Shown here piece after piece: positions 31,807 through 40,675 of a stretch of DNA of 51,440 nucleotides. Source of the DNA: Acetobacter lambici (lineage in GTDB: Bacteria; Pseudomonadota; Alphaproteobacteria; Acetobacterales; Acetobacteraceae); assembly GCF_011516885.1 (NCBI RefSeq), contig NZ_WOTD01000018.1, forward strand, positions 1 through 51,440, given 5' to 3'. The translations under genes and the position numbers were made by a program. Position 1 is the first letter of the stretch, and every line of letters begins with the position of its first letter. The notes under the pieces were generated by a model. That model did not search any database and was not told the origin of the DNA. It was given only the letters and a program-made list of their open reading frames with translations.

Positions 31807-32463
31807 ATGGTCAGTCCTGTTCTGAACGAACATTTTTACACCGGCGCCTTCCTTGTCCGTGAAGCCAACGGCTATCTCTCACGCGACAAAGGGGAGCTGG
31901 TAAACGAAACCTCGGCCGATATTTCATTTGAGGCCGGGCTTGTCCTCAGTGATGTCTCGACAGTCATCCCCGACTTTGTGGTGGGTGGCAGCAATACTGG
32001 CAATGGGACCATCGGATCCATTACCGTTGCAGCAGGCACAAAGCCCTCCAATTACGAAATCGCGTTTACGGATGCGACAAACTACACCGTTTCCGGGCCG
32101 GATGGCTCACAGCTTGGGGTAGGGGTGGCAGGCACTGCGCTCGATGTAGGGGGGCTGTCCTTTACTGTATCCGCAGGAACCACAGCTTTTGTTGCCGGAG
32201 ACACGTTCACCATTGTTGTCGTGCCAGGTGGCCCCAAGCAGTACGTCCCATATACGGGGGCGGCAGCGGCTGCCGCTGTTCTGTTTGATCGTGTGTATGT
32301 CGAGGCCGAAACGGCCCGGCATGTAGCCGTTGTCTTACGTCTGGCAGAAGTTAACGAACAGGAGCTCTGCTGGGATCCTGCCGTTACGAGTGCAGCCAAT
32401 GTTGCAACGCTACAGTCCGAAGCACTGAACCAACTGGCCGTCGCAGGTATTGTTGCGCGCTAA
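31807..32463 (+). CDS. head decoration protein (gpD-like)
   Basis: 218 residues, longer than lambda gpD (110). It starts with LNEHFYTGAFLVREANGYLS, has a central beta-rich insertion of about 90 residues (GGSNTGNGTIGSITVAAG), and ends in the usual decoration-protein block ARHVAVVLRLAEVNEQELCW. It would stabilise the expanded capsid. A strong terminator separates it from the major capsid gene. Confidence 0.85.
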   Translation: MVSPVLNEHFYTGAFLVREANGYLSRDKGELVNETSADISFEAGLVLSDVSTVIPDFVVGGSNTGNGTIGSITVAAGTKPSNYEIAFTDATNYTVSGPDGSQLGVGVAGTALDVGGLSFTVSAGTTAFVAGDTFTIVVVPGGPKQYVPYTGAAAAAAVLFDRVYVEAETARHVAVVLRLAEVNEQELCWDPAVTSAANVATLQSEALNQLAVAGIVAR

Positions 32464-32512
32464 GGCGCGCTTTACTTCGTTTCTTTTTCACCTGAAGCAA
32501 TAGCTCGGCATC

Positions 32513-32544
32513 AAACCGACAGCATGAAGGCTGTCGGTTTTTTT
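32513..32544 (+). terminator. intrinsic terminator between gpD-like and capsid genes
   Basis: AAACCGACAGC at 32513-32523 pairs fully with 32530-32540, six-base loop, T-run to 32544. It sits inside the head gene run, so it must be partial, antiterminated, or bypassed by a promoter before the capsid gene. Confidence 0.88.
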
Positions 32545-32563
32545 GTGAGCTCAGGATTGGCAT

Positions 32564-33598
32564 ATGAGTATTCTTGACGTCTTCCGGCAGGATCCGTTTA
32601 CCTCCATTTCTCTCACAAGTTATGTGGACCGGGTCCCCTTCCTGCCGACTGGCATTGGTGATCTGGGTCTTTTTGAAGATCTACCCATTCGGACCACGGC
32701 ACTCGCGGTCGAACACCGTGATCAGCAGCTGATCGTTATTCCGACCAGTGACCGTGGTGCTCCCCTTACTGAACGCCGTACGGAAAAGCGCAAGCTGCGC
32801 TATTTTGAGGCGCCACGTTTGGCCCATGGCGATACCGTTTACGCCACGGAATTGCAGAACGTGCGTGAATTCGGGACGGAATCCGTGCTGATGCAGGTCC
32901 AGACCGAAGTGGCGCGCCGTCTGTCCGGCCCAACCGGTCTTACGGCCAATATGGAATACACCTGGGAGCTACACCGGCTTGCGGCAGTTCAGGGTCTTCT
33001 GCTGGACGCGGACGGCACACTGCTCTTTGACTGGGCAAAAGAGTTTGGCATCACACGCCCGAAGGAAATTGGCTTCAACCTTGATGCGGCTGATCCTGTT
33101 CTGGGCAGCCTGCGCCAGCAGTGCAACAAGATCGTGCGGTATATGGCACGTCAGGCGCAGGGCGCGTGGCTTCCCTCCACCCGTGTCATGGCCATGTGCG
33201 GCGATGACTTCTGGGATTATCTGATTGCCCATAAAGACGTTCTGACTACCTACTTCAACTGGGAAGCCGCGCGTGAGCTGCGCAAGGGCACCGCGTTTGA
33301 AGCCATGGATTTTGGCGGGATCAGCTGGTTCAACTATCGTGGCTCTAACGATAACTCCACCATTGCGGTACCTACTGACAAGGTGAAGTTTTTCCCCCAA
33401 GGGGCACCCGGCGTGTTCCAGCGCGCACTGGCTCCGGGGGAGGCAGTGGAGTGGGTGAATACCCTCGGGCGGCCCATTTACATCATTCCCATTTTTGACC
33501 GTGACCGTAATTTCTGGTGGCGTATGGAGGCCTACTCCTACCCGTTGCACATTTGCACACGTCCAGAAATCCTGATGTCTGGCCGGCTCGGCGGCTGA
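32564..33598 (+). CDS. major capsid protein (lambda gpE family)
   Basis: 344 residues, HK97-fold capsid subunit of the gpE group. MSILDVFRQDPFTSISLTSY, PTSDRGAPLTERRTEKRKLR, and VMAMCGDDFWDYLIAHKDV are diagnostic blocks; FEAMDFGGISWFNYRG and the C-terminal CTRPEILMSGR-type end complete the match. About 100 bases upstream lies the terminator. Confidence 0.95.
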   Translation: MSILDVFRQDPFTSISLTSYVDRVPFLPTGIGDLGLFEDLPIRTTALAVEHRDQQLIVIPTSDRGAPLTERRTEKRKLRYFEAPRLAHGDTVYATELQNVREFGTESVLMQVQTEVARRLSGPTGLTANMEYTWELHRLAAVQGLLLDADGTLLFDWAKEFGITRPKEIGFNLDAADPVLGSLRQQCNKIVRYMARQAQGAWLPSTRVMAMCGDDFWDYLIAHKDVLTTYFNWEAARELRKGTAFEAMDFGGISWFNYRGSNDNSTIAVPTDKVKFFPQGAPGVFQRALAPGEAVEWVNTLGRPIYIIPIFDRDRNFWWRMEAYSYPLHICTRPEILMSGRLGG

Positions 33599-33604
33599 GC
33601 AGCC

Positions 33605-33967
33605 ATGGCGATAGATTGGGCAGGCCTGGTTCTTGCCCCTAATCTCCGTATTTTTGGTGAAGATCCGGAGAGGGAAGGTCCTGTCATCTGGACCGCTGCG
33701 TCCAATGGCGTTTCACAGCAGGTTCCTGCCATATTTGATGAAGGCTACAGGCCACTCGCCGTCATTGACGATGCCGATGGGCTTATGCCGACAAACCTGA
33801 CCACGAGTGTGCCGCACCTGGGCGTTTCTCTTTCTGACTTCCCGACTGAGCCGTTACAGGGCGACACAATGGTGGTACGGGGCAAGGCCTACACGATCAG
33901 GGAAGTTCAAAAAGACAGCCACGGTGGGGCTGATATTTTCCTCAATATTGCGAGTGCCAGCCCATGA
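33605..33967 (+). CDS. head-tail joining protein (gpFII-like)
   Basis: 120 residues of beta-rich sequence. Position directly after the capsid gene and the block PLQGDTMVVRGKAYTIREVQ with DSHGGADIFL fit the small head-tail connector family. It would cap the connector for tail attachment. Overlaps the next gene by ATGA. Confidence 0.7.
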   Translation: MAIDWAGLVLAPNLRIFGEDPEREGPVIWTAASNGVSQQVPAIFDEGYRPLAVIDDADGLMPTNLTTSVPHLGVSLSDFPTEPLQGDTMVVRGKAYTIREVQKDSHGGADIFLNIASASP

Positions 33968-34488
33968 CCCTCTACCGTGTGTTGCTCAAGGATGCGGCGG
34001 CCAAGGCGCTCATTGCCGGTAAAACTCTTGCTGGCGAGAACATCATGGTCGACCGCAGTTTGCCTGCAACGCCTGATATGCTCCCTGCCATACTTTTAAC
34101 GGCTCCACGGGACAGGGCGACCAGTACAGGCCGCAACGGTCCGGGCTTTACCCGGGTTAGCACGCTGGCCATCCGTGCTTTTCTGTATGGCAGAACCCCA
34201 ACCGAGGTTTCTTCCAATCTGGATATATTCGCTGAGCAGATCGAGCTTGCCCTTGTGCTCGACCCGACTTTGCAAGGCATGATTACCCAGATCACGGACA
34301 TTGAAACCGAATTGATGATTAACAGCCAGACAGCCGAGCATACAGGCGAAGTGCGTATGCTGCTGGGGCTGGAATACATCGAGTACTATCCCCAAGAGGG
34401 CACGCCCATCACTGAGCTCGTCGGGCAGGTGCAGGCTAACGGCAATGCAGATTTTGCCGGGATCAATGTGCCTCTTTCCTCTAGCTGA
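33964..34488 (+). CDS. tail terminator / tail completion protein-like
   Basis: 174 residues. PAILLTAPRDRATSTGRNGP then FTRVSTLAIRAFLYGRTPTE, and FAEQIELALVLDPTLQGMI, resemble tail completion proteins (gpU or HK97 gp10 type). It lies between head connector and tail sheath genes, where a tail terminator is expected. Assignment from position and pattern. Confidence 0.6.
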   Translation: MTLYRVLLKDAAAKALIAGKTLAGENIMVDRSLPATPDMLPAILLTAPRDRATSTGRNGPGFTRVSTLAIRAFLYGRTPTEVSSNLDIFAEQIELALVLDPTLQGMITQITDIETELMINSQTAEHTGEVRMLLGLEYIEYYPQEGTPITELVGQVQANGNADFAGINVPLSSS

Positions 34489-34499
34489 GGTTCGCCAAC

Positions 34500-34703
34500 A
34501 TGTTTGTAAAACCAGCTCCGGGCCGCACGGTCCGGTGGCCGGCATCCTTGCGTCTTCTGTCTGAACAGGGGGCCGAGGTGCCGTCTACGGCTTTCTGGCT
34601 GCGCGCTCTGGCGTGTGGTGATGTGCAGAAAGCCTCTCCCGTAGTGCAGGCCCCGGCCACAGCACAGCCCGCCACAATTGAGCCAAAAGGGACCGCAGCA
34701 TGA
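34500..34703 (+). CDS. DUF2635 family phage protein
   Basis: 67 residues. MFVKPAPGRTVRWPASLRLL with GAEVPSTAFWLRALACGDV matches DUF2635, a small protein found before the sheath gene of Mu-like phages. The C-terminal third is Ala/Pro-rich. Overlaps the sheath gene by ATGA. Molecular role unknown. Confidence 0.82.
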   Translation: MFVKPAPGRTVRWPASLRLLSEQGAEVPSTAFWLRALACGDVQKASPVVQAPATAQPATIEPKGTAA

Positions 34704-36178
34704 GCAGCATCATGGTTCCGGGGTATTCGACCAGCAATCGTGTGCCCGGCTTTTATCTGGCTCTGGACAACACCGGGGCTAATACGGCCAGTGCCGCGCG
34801 CCGCATTCTGCTGGTTGGGCAAATGCTGGCCACGGGCACAGGCACGCCCGGGGTTATGGCAATTTCTGGCGGGGTCAGTGACGCCATTGCCAAATACGGC
34901 GAGGGCTCCCAGTGCCATATCATGGTCCGTGATTACCGGACGATTGATAGCTCTGGCGAAGTCTGGGTCCTGCCTCTTCTGGACGATGCGGCCTCCCAGC
35001 CTGCTGTGGGGAGTTTTACGCTGGCTGGCACAGCCACATCCGCAGGAACTCTGGCGCTGTATGTTGCCGACCAGCTTGTGCCGGTAGGCGTGTCAGTGGG
35101 GGATACGGCGCAGGCAGTGGCTGCCAATGTGGTGATCGCGGCCAAGGGTGTGACGGGTTTACCAGTCAGTGTGACGGCAGCCGCTGGTGTTGCCACGGTG
35201 ACAGCCCTGAACAAAGGGCTGGCTGGTAATGCCATCCAGCTTGGCGTCTCCCTGATGGGGACCGCTGGCGGGCAGAGCATTCCGTCCGGTCTGAGCGTGA
35301 CCATCGCCCAGCCTTCTGGCGGAACACAGAACCCCACCAGCCTTGCTACAGCACTGGCCAGCATGGGCACCCGTGTTTATGATCTGGTCGCCCACCCTTA
35401 TACCGACACGGCCAGCCTGACAGCGTTCAAGGACCTGTTCGATAATAGCATTGGCCGCTGGTCCCCCATGGAGCAACTCTATGGGCACCACATCACCGCC
35501 CTGCGTGGCACCTATGGTGAGGCGACCACGTTCGGTCTGGCGCAGAACGACCCGCATGGGACCGTTATGCCCATCTCGGATAGTCCATCGTCCCCCATGT
35601 CATGGGCAGCGCAGCTGACCGCTGTTACTGCCGTTTCCATGCGCGAAAACCCCGCATTGCCTGTGCGTGGTCTGGCGCTGACTGTCATGCCCCCCACCGA
35701 TGCAGGGCGCTTTGCCTTTGATGAGCGTAACAGCTTCCTCCACGATGGTCTGGCCACCTTTACGGTGGATGACAGCGGAACGGTCCTGACCGAACGGCTG
35801 GTGACCACCTATCAGGAAAACGCCTCTGGCGTGCCTGACGACAGCTATCTGGACATTGAAACGCTGCTGACCGCTCAGGTCTGCATGCAGGACATGCGGA
35901 CATATCTTGCATCCCTGTATGGCCGCTACATCCTTGTGGCGGACGGCAACAAGATACCGGCAGGCGCACAGGCAACCACGGCCCAACTGATCGCGGCATC
36001 CGCCGTTGCCCGTTACCGCTGGCAGGCAACACAGCTCTGGGTCCAGAACCCGGATACTTTCGCAGCTCAGATTGTCTGGGAGAATGCCGGGGGCGGGCAG
36101 GTCATGCTGCAATTGCCGTACGACTTTTCCAACCAGCTGTGGGTGCTGGCGGCGGACATTCGCTTTACCAAATCATAA
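34700..36178 (+). CDS. contractile tail sheath protein (Mu gpL-like)
   Basis: 492 residues. VPGFYLALDNTGANTASAAR at the N-terminus, RRILLVGQMLATGTG, a beta-rich insertion (residues about 110-220), and the conserved C-terminal region QAQLIAASAVARYRWQ-type (seen as TTAQLIAASAVARYRWQATQ) define the sheath family. It makes the phage a myovirus. Confidence 0.92.
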   Translation: MSSIMVPGYSTSNRVPGFYLALDNTGANTASAARRILLVGQMLATGTGTPGVMAISGGVSDAIAKYGEGSQCHIMVRDYRTIDSSGEVWVLPLLDDAASQPAVGSFTLAGTATSAGTLALYVADQLVPVGVSVGDTAQAVAANVVIAAKGVTGLPVSVTAAAGVATVTALNKGLAGNAIQLGVSLMGTAGGQSIPSGLSVTIAQPSGGTQNPTSLATALASMGTRVYDLVAHPYTDTASLTAFKDLFDNSIGRWSPMEQLYGHHITALRGTYGEATTFGLAQNDPHGTVMPISDSPSSPMSWAAQLTAVTAVSMRENPALPVRGLALTVMPPTDAGRFAFDERNSFLHDGLATFTVDDSGTVLTERLVTTYQENASGVPDDSYLDIETLLTAQVCMQDMRTYLASLYGRYILVADGNKIPAGAQATTAQLIAASAVARYRWQATQLWVQNPDTFAAQIVWENAGGGQVMLQLPYDFSNQLWVLAADIRFTKS

Positions 36179-36193
36179 GGGACAGCAAGAAAC

Positions 36194-36571
36194 ATGGGTG
36201 TTTATCGTGGCCCCCTCGCGGGGTCTGCCTCCCTTACGATCAATGGTGAGGCATGGAATGTGGTCGGGGAACTGCAGTGGCAGCCCTCTGGTGATGTAAA
36301 CGAAACCCTCAAGGGCCAGTCCATGGTCGAGGGGTTTCAGTCCATGCCCGGGCAGGGCTTTATTCAGGCCACATTGCGTGACCGGCGCGACCGCAAGGTG
36401 TCCGATTTTCAGGGCGCATCTGGTCTGGAAATCATCGCTGTTCTGGCCAACGGCAAGGTGATTACCTGCGTGAATGGCTGGCAGGTTGAACAGATCAACC
36501 TCAACACGCAGGAAGGTACCTTCGAGTTGAAGGTCGAAAGCGACACCGTTACGGAGGATACCGCATCGTGA
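36194..36571 (+). CDS. tail tube protein (Mu gpM-like)
   Basis: 125 residues. GSASLTINGEAWNVVGELQW, then FIQATLRDRRDRKVSDFQG and VITCVNGWQVEQINLNTQEG, follow the Mu-type tube pattern. It lies directly after the sheath gene, as expected, and overlaps the next gene by four bases. Confidence 0.9.
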   Translation: MGVYRGPLAGSASLTINGEAWNVVGELQWQPSGDVNETLKGQSMVEGFQSMPGQGFIQATLRDRRDRKVSDFQGASGLEIIAVLANGKVITCVNGWQVEQINLNTQEGTFELKVESDTVTEDTAS

Positions 36572-37227
36572 GCGCTCTGACTGATGCTGAGGTCCTGTGC
36601 GCCGTGGCTGAGCAGGATGATGCCGAACAGGTTGAGGATGGCGTATTCTACCCGGACAACACCATCACAACCAAGGATGGTGCTGAATGGAAAGAACTGC
36701 GACTGCGTGAGCCTACAGTTTTTCACAGCTTGAGTGCTGCACGGGTGATTGGCAAAAAGCCAAGCATTGAAAGTATCTATGACAGCCAGATCGATCTGGT
36801 CTGTCGTCTTTCGGGTTGGCCAAAAATGGCGACAGGCCAACTGCCAACACGCATTTTGGATAAAGCCGTGGCCTACGCTTCTGCTTTTGAGGAAAATGCC
36901 CGGCGTAAACAGGATGAAGAGCCGGAATGCCCCGAAAGCCTGATCCTGCTCTTCACGCCTCCTATTGAGGCCGTCAATCAGTCTTTTTCGGAAATGGTGC
37001 TGCGTGAGCCTGTTGTTTCCGAACGGCGCAAGTACAAGGCCACGGAATCGCGCGGCAGTTTTGCCGACTTCCTTCAGGCCGAGATTGATCTTGTCAGTAC
37101 CATAAGTAGCTGGCCTCTGGCGGCAGTGCTGAAAATGCCGATCAGCAAGTTTGCCAAGGGCGCAGATTATCTGACCGGTTTTTTTATGACTGGCCATCAA
37201 ACTGGGAATCCCTCCCAGCCGATCTGA
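36568..37227 (+). CDS. tail assembly chaperone, duplicated domain (Mu gp41-like)
   Basis: 219 residues from GTG 36568. Two copies of the chaperone domain are visible. Copy 1 has LREPTVFHSLSAARVIGKKP and IDLVCRLSGWPKMATGQLP. Copy 2 has LREPVVSERRKYKATESRGS and IDLVSTISSWPLAAVLKMP. Near the end, a seven-T run permits a -1 frameshift that would replace the last 13 residues by a 58-residue extension. The chaperone coats the tape measure protein during tail assembly. Confidence 0.85.
   Translation: MSALTDAEVLCAVAEQDDAEQVEDGVFYPDNTITTKDGAEWKELRLREPTVFHSLSAARVIGKKPSIESIYDSQIDLVCRLSGWPKMATGQLPTRILDKAVAYASAFEENARRKQDEEPECPESLILLFTPPIEAVNQSFSEMVLREPVVSERRKYKATESRGSFADFLQAEIDLVSTISSWPLAAVLKMPISKFAKGADYLTGFFMTGHQTGNPSQPI
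37179..37185 (+). promoter_or_regulatory. slippery heptamer for -1 ribosomal frameshift
   Basis: T-TTT-TTT in the right phase for a -1 slip (frame: GGT TTT TTT ATG). After the shift the frame is open from 37185 to the stop at 37359-37361 and contains the downstream 44-codon frame. Position between tail tube and tape measure is where tail phages of many kinds use this device. Confidence 0.7.
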
Positions 37228-37361
37228 TGGCCTACTTTTCCGGAATGTCCCTGAGCGAAGCAGAAGGCCTGAGCGGCCAGATGCTGGTGCATTGGGTCGG
37301 GCAGGCCAATCGTATCGCTGAGCGGCAGCGCAAAGAGGCAAAAAATGGGCGCAACCGTTAG
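37185..37361 (+). CDS. frameshift extension of the tail assembly chaperone
   Basis: Minus-one frame after the slippery run: it begins YDWPSNWESLPADLMAYFSG and continues with MSLSEAEGLSGQMLVHWV, ending 17 bases inside the tape measure gene. The Trp-containing start and short helical tail resemble gpT/gpE'-type extensions. An ATG at 37227 overlaps the zero-frame TGA (TGATG), so a separate 44-residue protein could also be made by coupling. The product by frameshift would be 264 residues in total. Confidence 0.65.
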   Translation, partial: YDWPSNWESLPADLMAYFSGMSLSEAEGLSGQMLVHWVGQANRIAERQRKEAKNGRNR

Positions 37362-39357
37362 CATTGTTCTGGATGCGACAGACCGGGCCAGTAAAAAGTT
37401 TGATGCGTTTAATAACCGCGTCGCATCCTTGCAGGCACCTATCAGAAATCTACAGCGTTCTTTAGGACGCTTTTCTGACGTGGTAGGGATAACCCGCCTA
37501 CATAAGGGTATGCAGGACCTCTCCCGCTCAACCCTGAACACTTTCCGCTCAGTCGGTCGGCTGGTGCCGGAAATGGGAACGCTGACGGGGGCCGCCTCTA
37601 TTGCCGGGGTGTATAAACTGGCCAGCGCCTGGGCGCAGGTTGGCACAAATTTGCGCACATCTGCACGCAGTATGGGTATGGCCCCCGGCCGGCTTATGGC
37701 CCTGCGCAATGCAGCCCGTCTGTCTGGTGGCTCTGCTGATGCCATGTCAGGCGCTTTGGGCCAGCTTTCCACTCAGAAGTGGGAAGCCGTAAATGGCTTT
37801 GCGCCAGAGGCGGCTGCTCAGTTTCAGGCTCTGGGTATTTCCATGGAGGAGCTGAAGAAGCTCTCCCCAGAGCAATTGTTTGATCGGATCGCCACCAAGA
37901 TCCGCGCTATCAAGGACCCTGCTGCCCAGAGCATTGCGGCTCTCAAGCTGTTTGGTGAGGCAGGGCAGGGGCTTTTGCCCGTGTTCCAGCAAACAGCGCA
38001 GGAATACCAGCAGAATATCCGCCTTGCTGAGCGGTATGGGTTGATGAACCAAAAGGGGGCAGATGCCGCCGCCCGAATGCAAAATTCCCAGCGCCAGCTT
38101 TCATTGGCAGTTGAGGGATTTGGTTACAGTGTGGCCGAGGCGGTTGAGCCCGCGATTACTCCCGTGCTCCAGCAGATGGCTGAATGGATTGCTGTAAACC
38201 GGCAGTGGATTTCTCAGGATATTGCCGGTTATGTGAGGCAACTGGTTACTTGGCTCAAAAATGGCGGTTGGGACGAGATAAAAACCAAGGTCACAGCGGT
38301 ATTCCAAACAATTTCATCTGTGGTGGACAAGCTCGGTGGCTGGAAGTCTGTTGCCAAAGATGTAGGCATAGGTATGGCCGTGTTATGGACAGCATCTGCG
38401 CTGGCTGGGCTCGCCAGTTTGACTGCCTCTCTTTTGGGTATTGTCGCCGCCATGAAAAGCATTGCTTCAACTGGTGGCGCAGCTGGGGGAGCAATTAGCG
38501 GCATTGCAGGCAGCGGGGCGTCTATTCGCACAGCATTGACGTTACTCGAAGCCTATAAAGCCCTTTCTGATGCTTCGCAAAATGGGGTCACACCAGATCA
38601 GCAAAAAGCTAACCGTGAATGGTTTTCCAACCTGCCCGGGATGAAAACACTGGCGGCACCTTATGCGTGGGCATACCGTCAAATTTATGGTCAGGATCCT
38701 GATGATCTAGTCTCTTCTGAAGAAGATAATCAGCGCGGCAGCGCGTTGATGAAAACACTCAGAGGTAATGGCGATCTTGGTCTGAATGAGAGTGCCATCA
38801 GAGGTGTGACGGCTGCGGGGGTCGCTGAATCTCATCTATCTTCTGGTGCAAAAAACCCATTTTCTTCAGCCAGAGGAGCCTACCAGTTTATTAGGTCAAC
38901 CAGAGATCAGATATTGGCGGAGCAAGGGGTGGATGTCTGGAAGTCTGATGTGAATGGTCAGGCAACGGCAGCTTTACGTTATTATCGCCAACATAATCCG
39001 GCCCAATTCGCACAATTTGCCCATGCTGCTTCAGCAGATGCAGCCATGAGGATGTTTACCAGGGACTTTTTGAAGCCAGGATCTGGAGAAGATGATGATT
39101 TAGCGCGTGGGTCTGCTTTTCTTCGTGGTTACCACGAGCCTCCATCTGCACCAGCAGCATCGGTTCCGGCTCCTAATGGGCAAGGTAATGGCAGTGGTCT
39201 AGATGGCACCATATCTCGGCTGCGGGTTGAGATCAGCCATGACAATGCCCCGCCCGGTTCTTCGGTAAAAGTCACATCAGCCAGTTCCAACCTGAAGGTT
39301 GCATCTATATCGCAACAACGGGCGATGGATCCAACCAATACCGCTCTAGGCAACTGA
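37345..39357 (+). CDS. tape measure protein with C-terminal lysozyme-like domain
   Basis: 670 residues. The N-terminal part is helical (TDRASKKFDAFNNRVASLQA; LMALRNAARLSGGSADAMSG), with hydrophobic segments near residues 335-385. The last third has a transglycosylase-like domain: VTAAGVAESHLSSGAKNPF with a candidate catalytic Glu near residue 495, then ARGAYQFIRSTRDQIL and AALRYYRQHNPAQF. It sets tail length and probably opens peptidoglycan during infection. Confidence 0.88.
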   Translation: MGATVSIVLDATDRASKKFDAFNNRVASLQAPIRNLQRSLGRFSDVVGITRLHKGMQDLSRSTLNTFRSVGRLVPEMGTLTGAASIAGVYKLASAWAQVGTNLRTSARSMGMAPGRLMALRNAARLSGGSADAMSGALGQLSTQKWEAVNGFAPEAAAQFQALGISMEELKKLSPEQLFDRIATKIRAIKDPAAQSIAALKLFGEAGQGLLPVFQQTAQEYQQNIRLAERYGLMNQKGADAAARMQNSQRQLSLAVEGFGYSVAEAVEPAITPVLQQMAEWIAVNRQWISQDIAGYVRQLVTWLKNGGWDEIKTKVTAVFQTISSVVDKLGGWKSVAKDVGIGMAVLWTASALAGLASLTASLLGIVAAMKSIASTGGAAGGAISGIAGSGASIRTALTLLEAYKALSDASQNGVTPDQQKANREWFSNLPGMKTLAAPYAWAYRQIYGQDPDDLVSSEEDNQRGSALMKTLRGNGDLGLNESAIRGVTAAGVAESHLSSGAKNPFSSARGAYQFIRSTRDQILAEQGVDVWKSDVNGQATAALRYYRQHNPAQFAQFAHAASADAAMRMFTRDFLKPGSGEDDDLARGSAFLRGYHEPPSAPAASVPAPNGQGNGSGLDGTISRLRVEISHDNAPPGSSVKVTSASSNLKVASISQQRAMDPTNTALGN

Positions 39358-39360
39358 GAC

Positions 39361-40659
39361 ATGTCCGGTTCACTCATCAACACAGCGCTGGAATATCTCC
39401 AGTGCTCATTCCGTGCGGTGCCTTTTGCCGTTCTGGGCAGTGGGGGGGAGACCGGGCGCAAGCAGGCTGTGCACCAGTATCCATACAGGGACGGTGTCTA
39501 TGTTGAGGACCTGGGGAAACGGGGCCGGGTCTATCATATCCATGGGTTTGTAACGGGTGCCACCGCCGCTGCGCAGCGTGATCTTCTGGTCATGGCGGCA
39601 GAAACGGCAGGTCCGGGGTTGCTGATCCACCCGACTATTGGGGTCATCAAAGCCGCATGCATGAATTTTGCATGGGGCGAGCCAGACGGCATCACGGGTC
39701 GGATTGATGTTTCGTTCGATTTCCTCGAGCAGCAGGATCTGCTGGGCAGTACAATCAAGATTGCCCTTGATGCCGCTGCAGCTGCAGCGGCACTTGTAGC
39801 GCAGGCTGTTTCCGCCAGCAGTTATGCCAAAACGGCCACTGCCGCTTTAGCCGTTGGCCAGCCCGTTGTTGCAGCCGCGCAGGCAGTAGCGACGGGGTGG
39901 GGGAGGGTCGCCAATCAAGCTGTTCGCTCCCCACGGGCTATGGCATCGGCAATCAGTATCCTTCCTGGCAATAACGGCAGATACACCTCAGGAAATGCTG
40001 CGGTGGTCGATAATACGGCCACGGTGTCAACCGTTCTGGCTGATCTGACAACCTCCCGCGTAGCCATGGAAAGTGCCGTGGCGGATCTGGGAGCAGGTGG
40101 TTCGGCGGATGCTTTATCCACTGCTGCTCTGAACGTGGCGGAGCTAGTACGGACGTCTCTGGCAGATCCCGGCGCGCAGCTGGCCGCTCTGCTATCTCTC
40201 GCCACATTCGATGTGGAAGCCAGCGCAACACTGGCCCCCATTGGGGCAGCAATCGCAACGGCCCGTTCTGCCACGGCGGAAATGTGCCAGCAGATGGCTT
40301 TGGCGTCCATCGCCCTAGCCTGTGCGGACTGGAACACAACATCATCCGATCAGGCAGAAGCGCTCCGTAAGCTGGTTGCCACGCAAATGGATGCGGCAGC
40401 CACCAAAGCTGCGGATGAGGGCTACACGGATGTCTGGCGGGCGTTACGGGATCTTCGCTCGTGCCTGACCACCTTTCTGGCACAGCAGGCCAGCCAGTTG
40501 CCGGACCAGATTACCGTTACCCGCAACGGGCCTGTGCCAGCCCTGGTATTGGCCCAGCAGCTTTATGCCGATGGCTCCCGGTCGGATGATCTGATCGGCA
40601 GGGCTAACCCTATCCATCCGGCCTTCATGCCGACAAATTTCCAAGCTTTGTCCTCCTGA
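39361..40659 (+). CDS. DNA circularisation / baseplate protein (Mu gpN-like)
   Basis: 432 residues. The N-terminal domain is typical: FRAVPFAVLGSGGETGRKQA, HQYPYRDGVYVEDLGKRGR, YHIHGFVTG. The rest is Ala-rich and helical. Despite the name DNA circularisation protein, in Mu-like phages gpN is part of the baseplate hub region. Starts three bases after the tape measure gene. Confidence 0.88.
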   Translation: MSGSLINTALEYLQCSFRAVPFAVLGSGGETGRKQAVHQYPYRDGVYVEDLGKRGRVYHIHGFVTGATAAAQRDLLVMAAETAGPGLLIHPTIGVIKAACMNFAWGEPDGITGRIDVSFDFLEQQDLLGSTIKIALDAAAAAAALVAQAVSASSYAKTATAALAVGQPVVAAAQAVATGWGRVANQAVRSPRAMASAISILPGNNGRYTSGNAAVVDNTATVSTVLADLTTSRVAMESAVADLGAGGSADALSTAALNVAELVRTSLADPGAQLAALLSLATFDVEASATLAPIGAAIATARSATAEMCQQMALASIALACADWNTTSSDQAEALRKLVATQMDAAATKAADEGYTDVWRALRDLRSCLTTFLAQQASQLPDQITVTRNGPVPALVLAQQLYADGSRSDDLIGRANPIHPAFMPTNFQALSS

Positions 40660-40675
40660 TATTGCGGAGCCCTCA

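Noticed and set aside
36409..37341. 310-codon minus-strand frame
   Set aside because: It is the complement of the tail tube and chaperone genes, which are clearly real.
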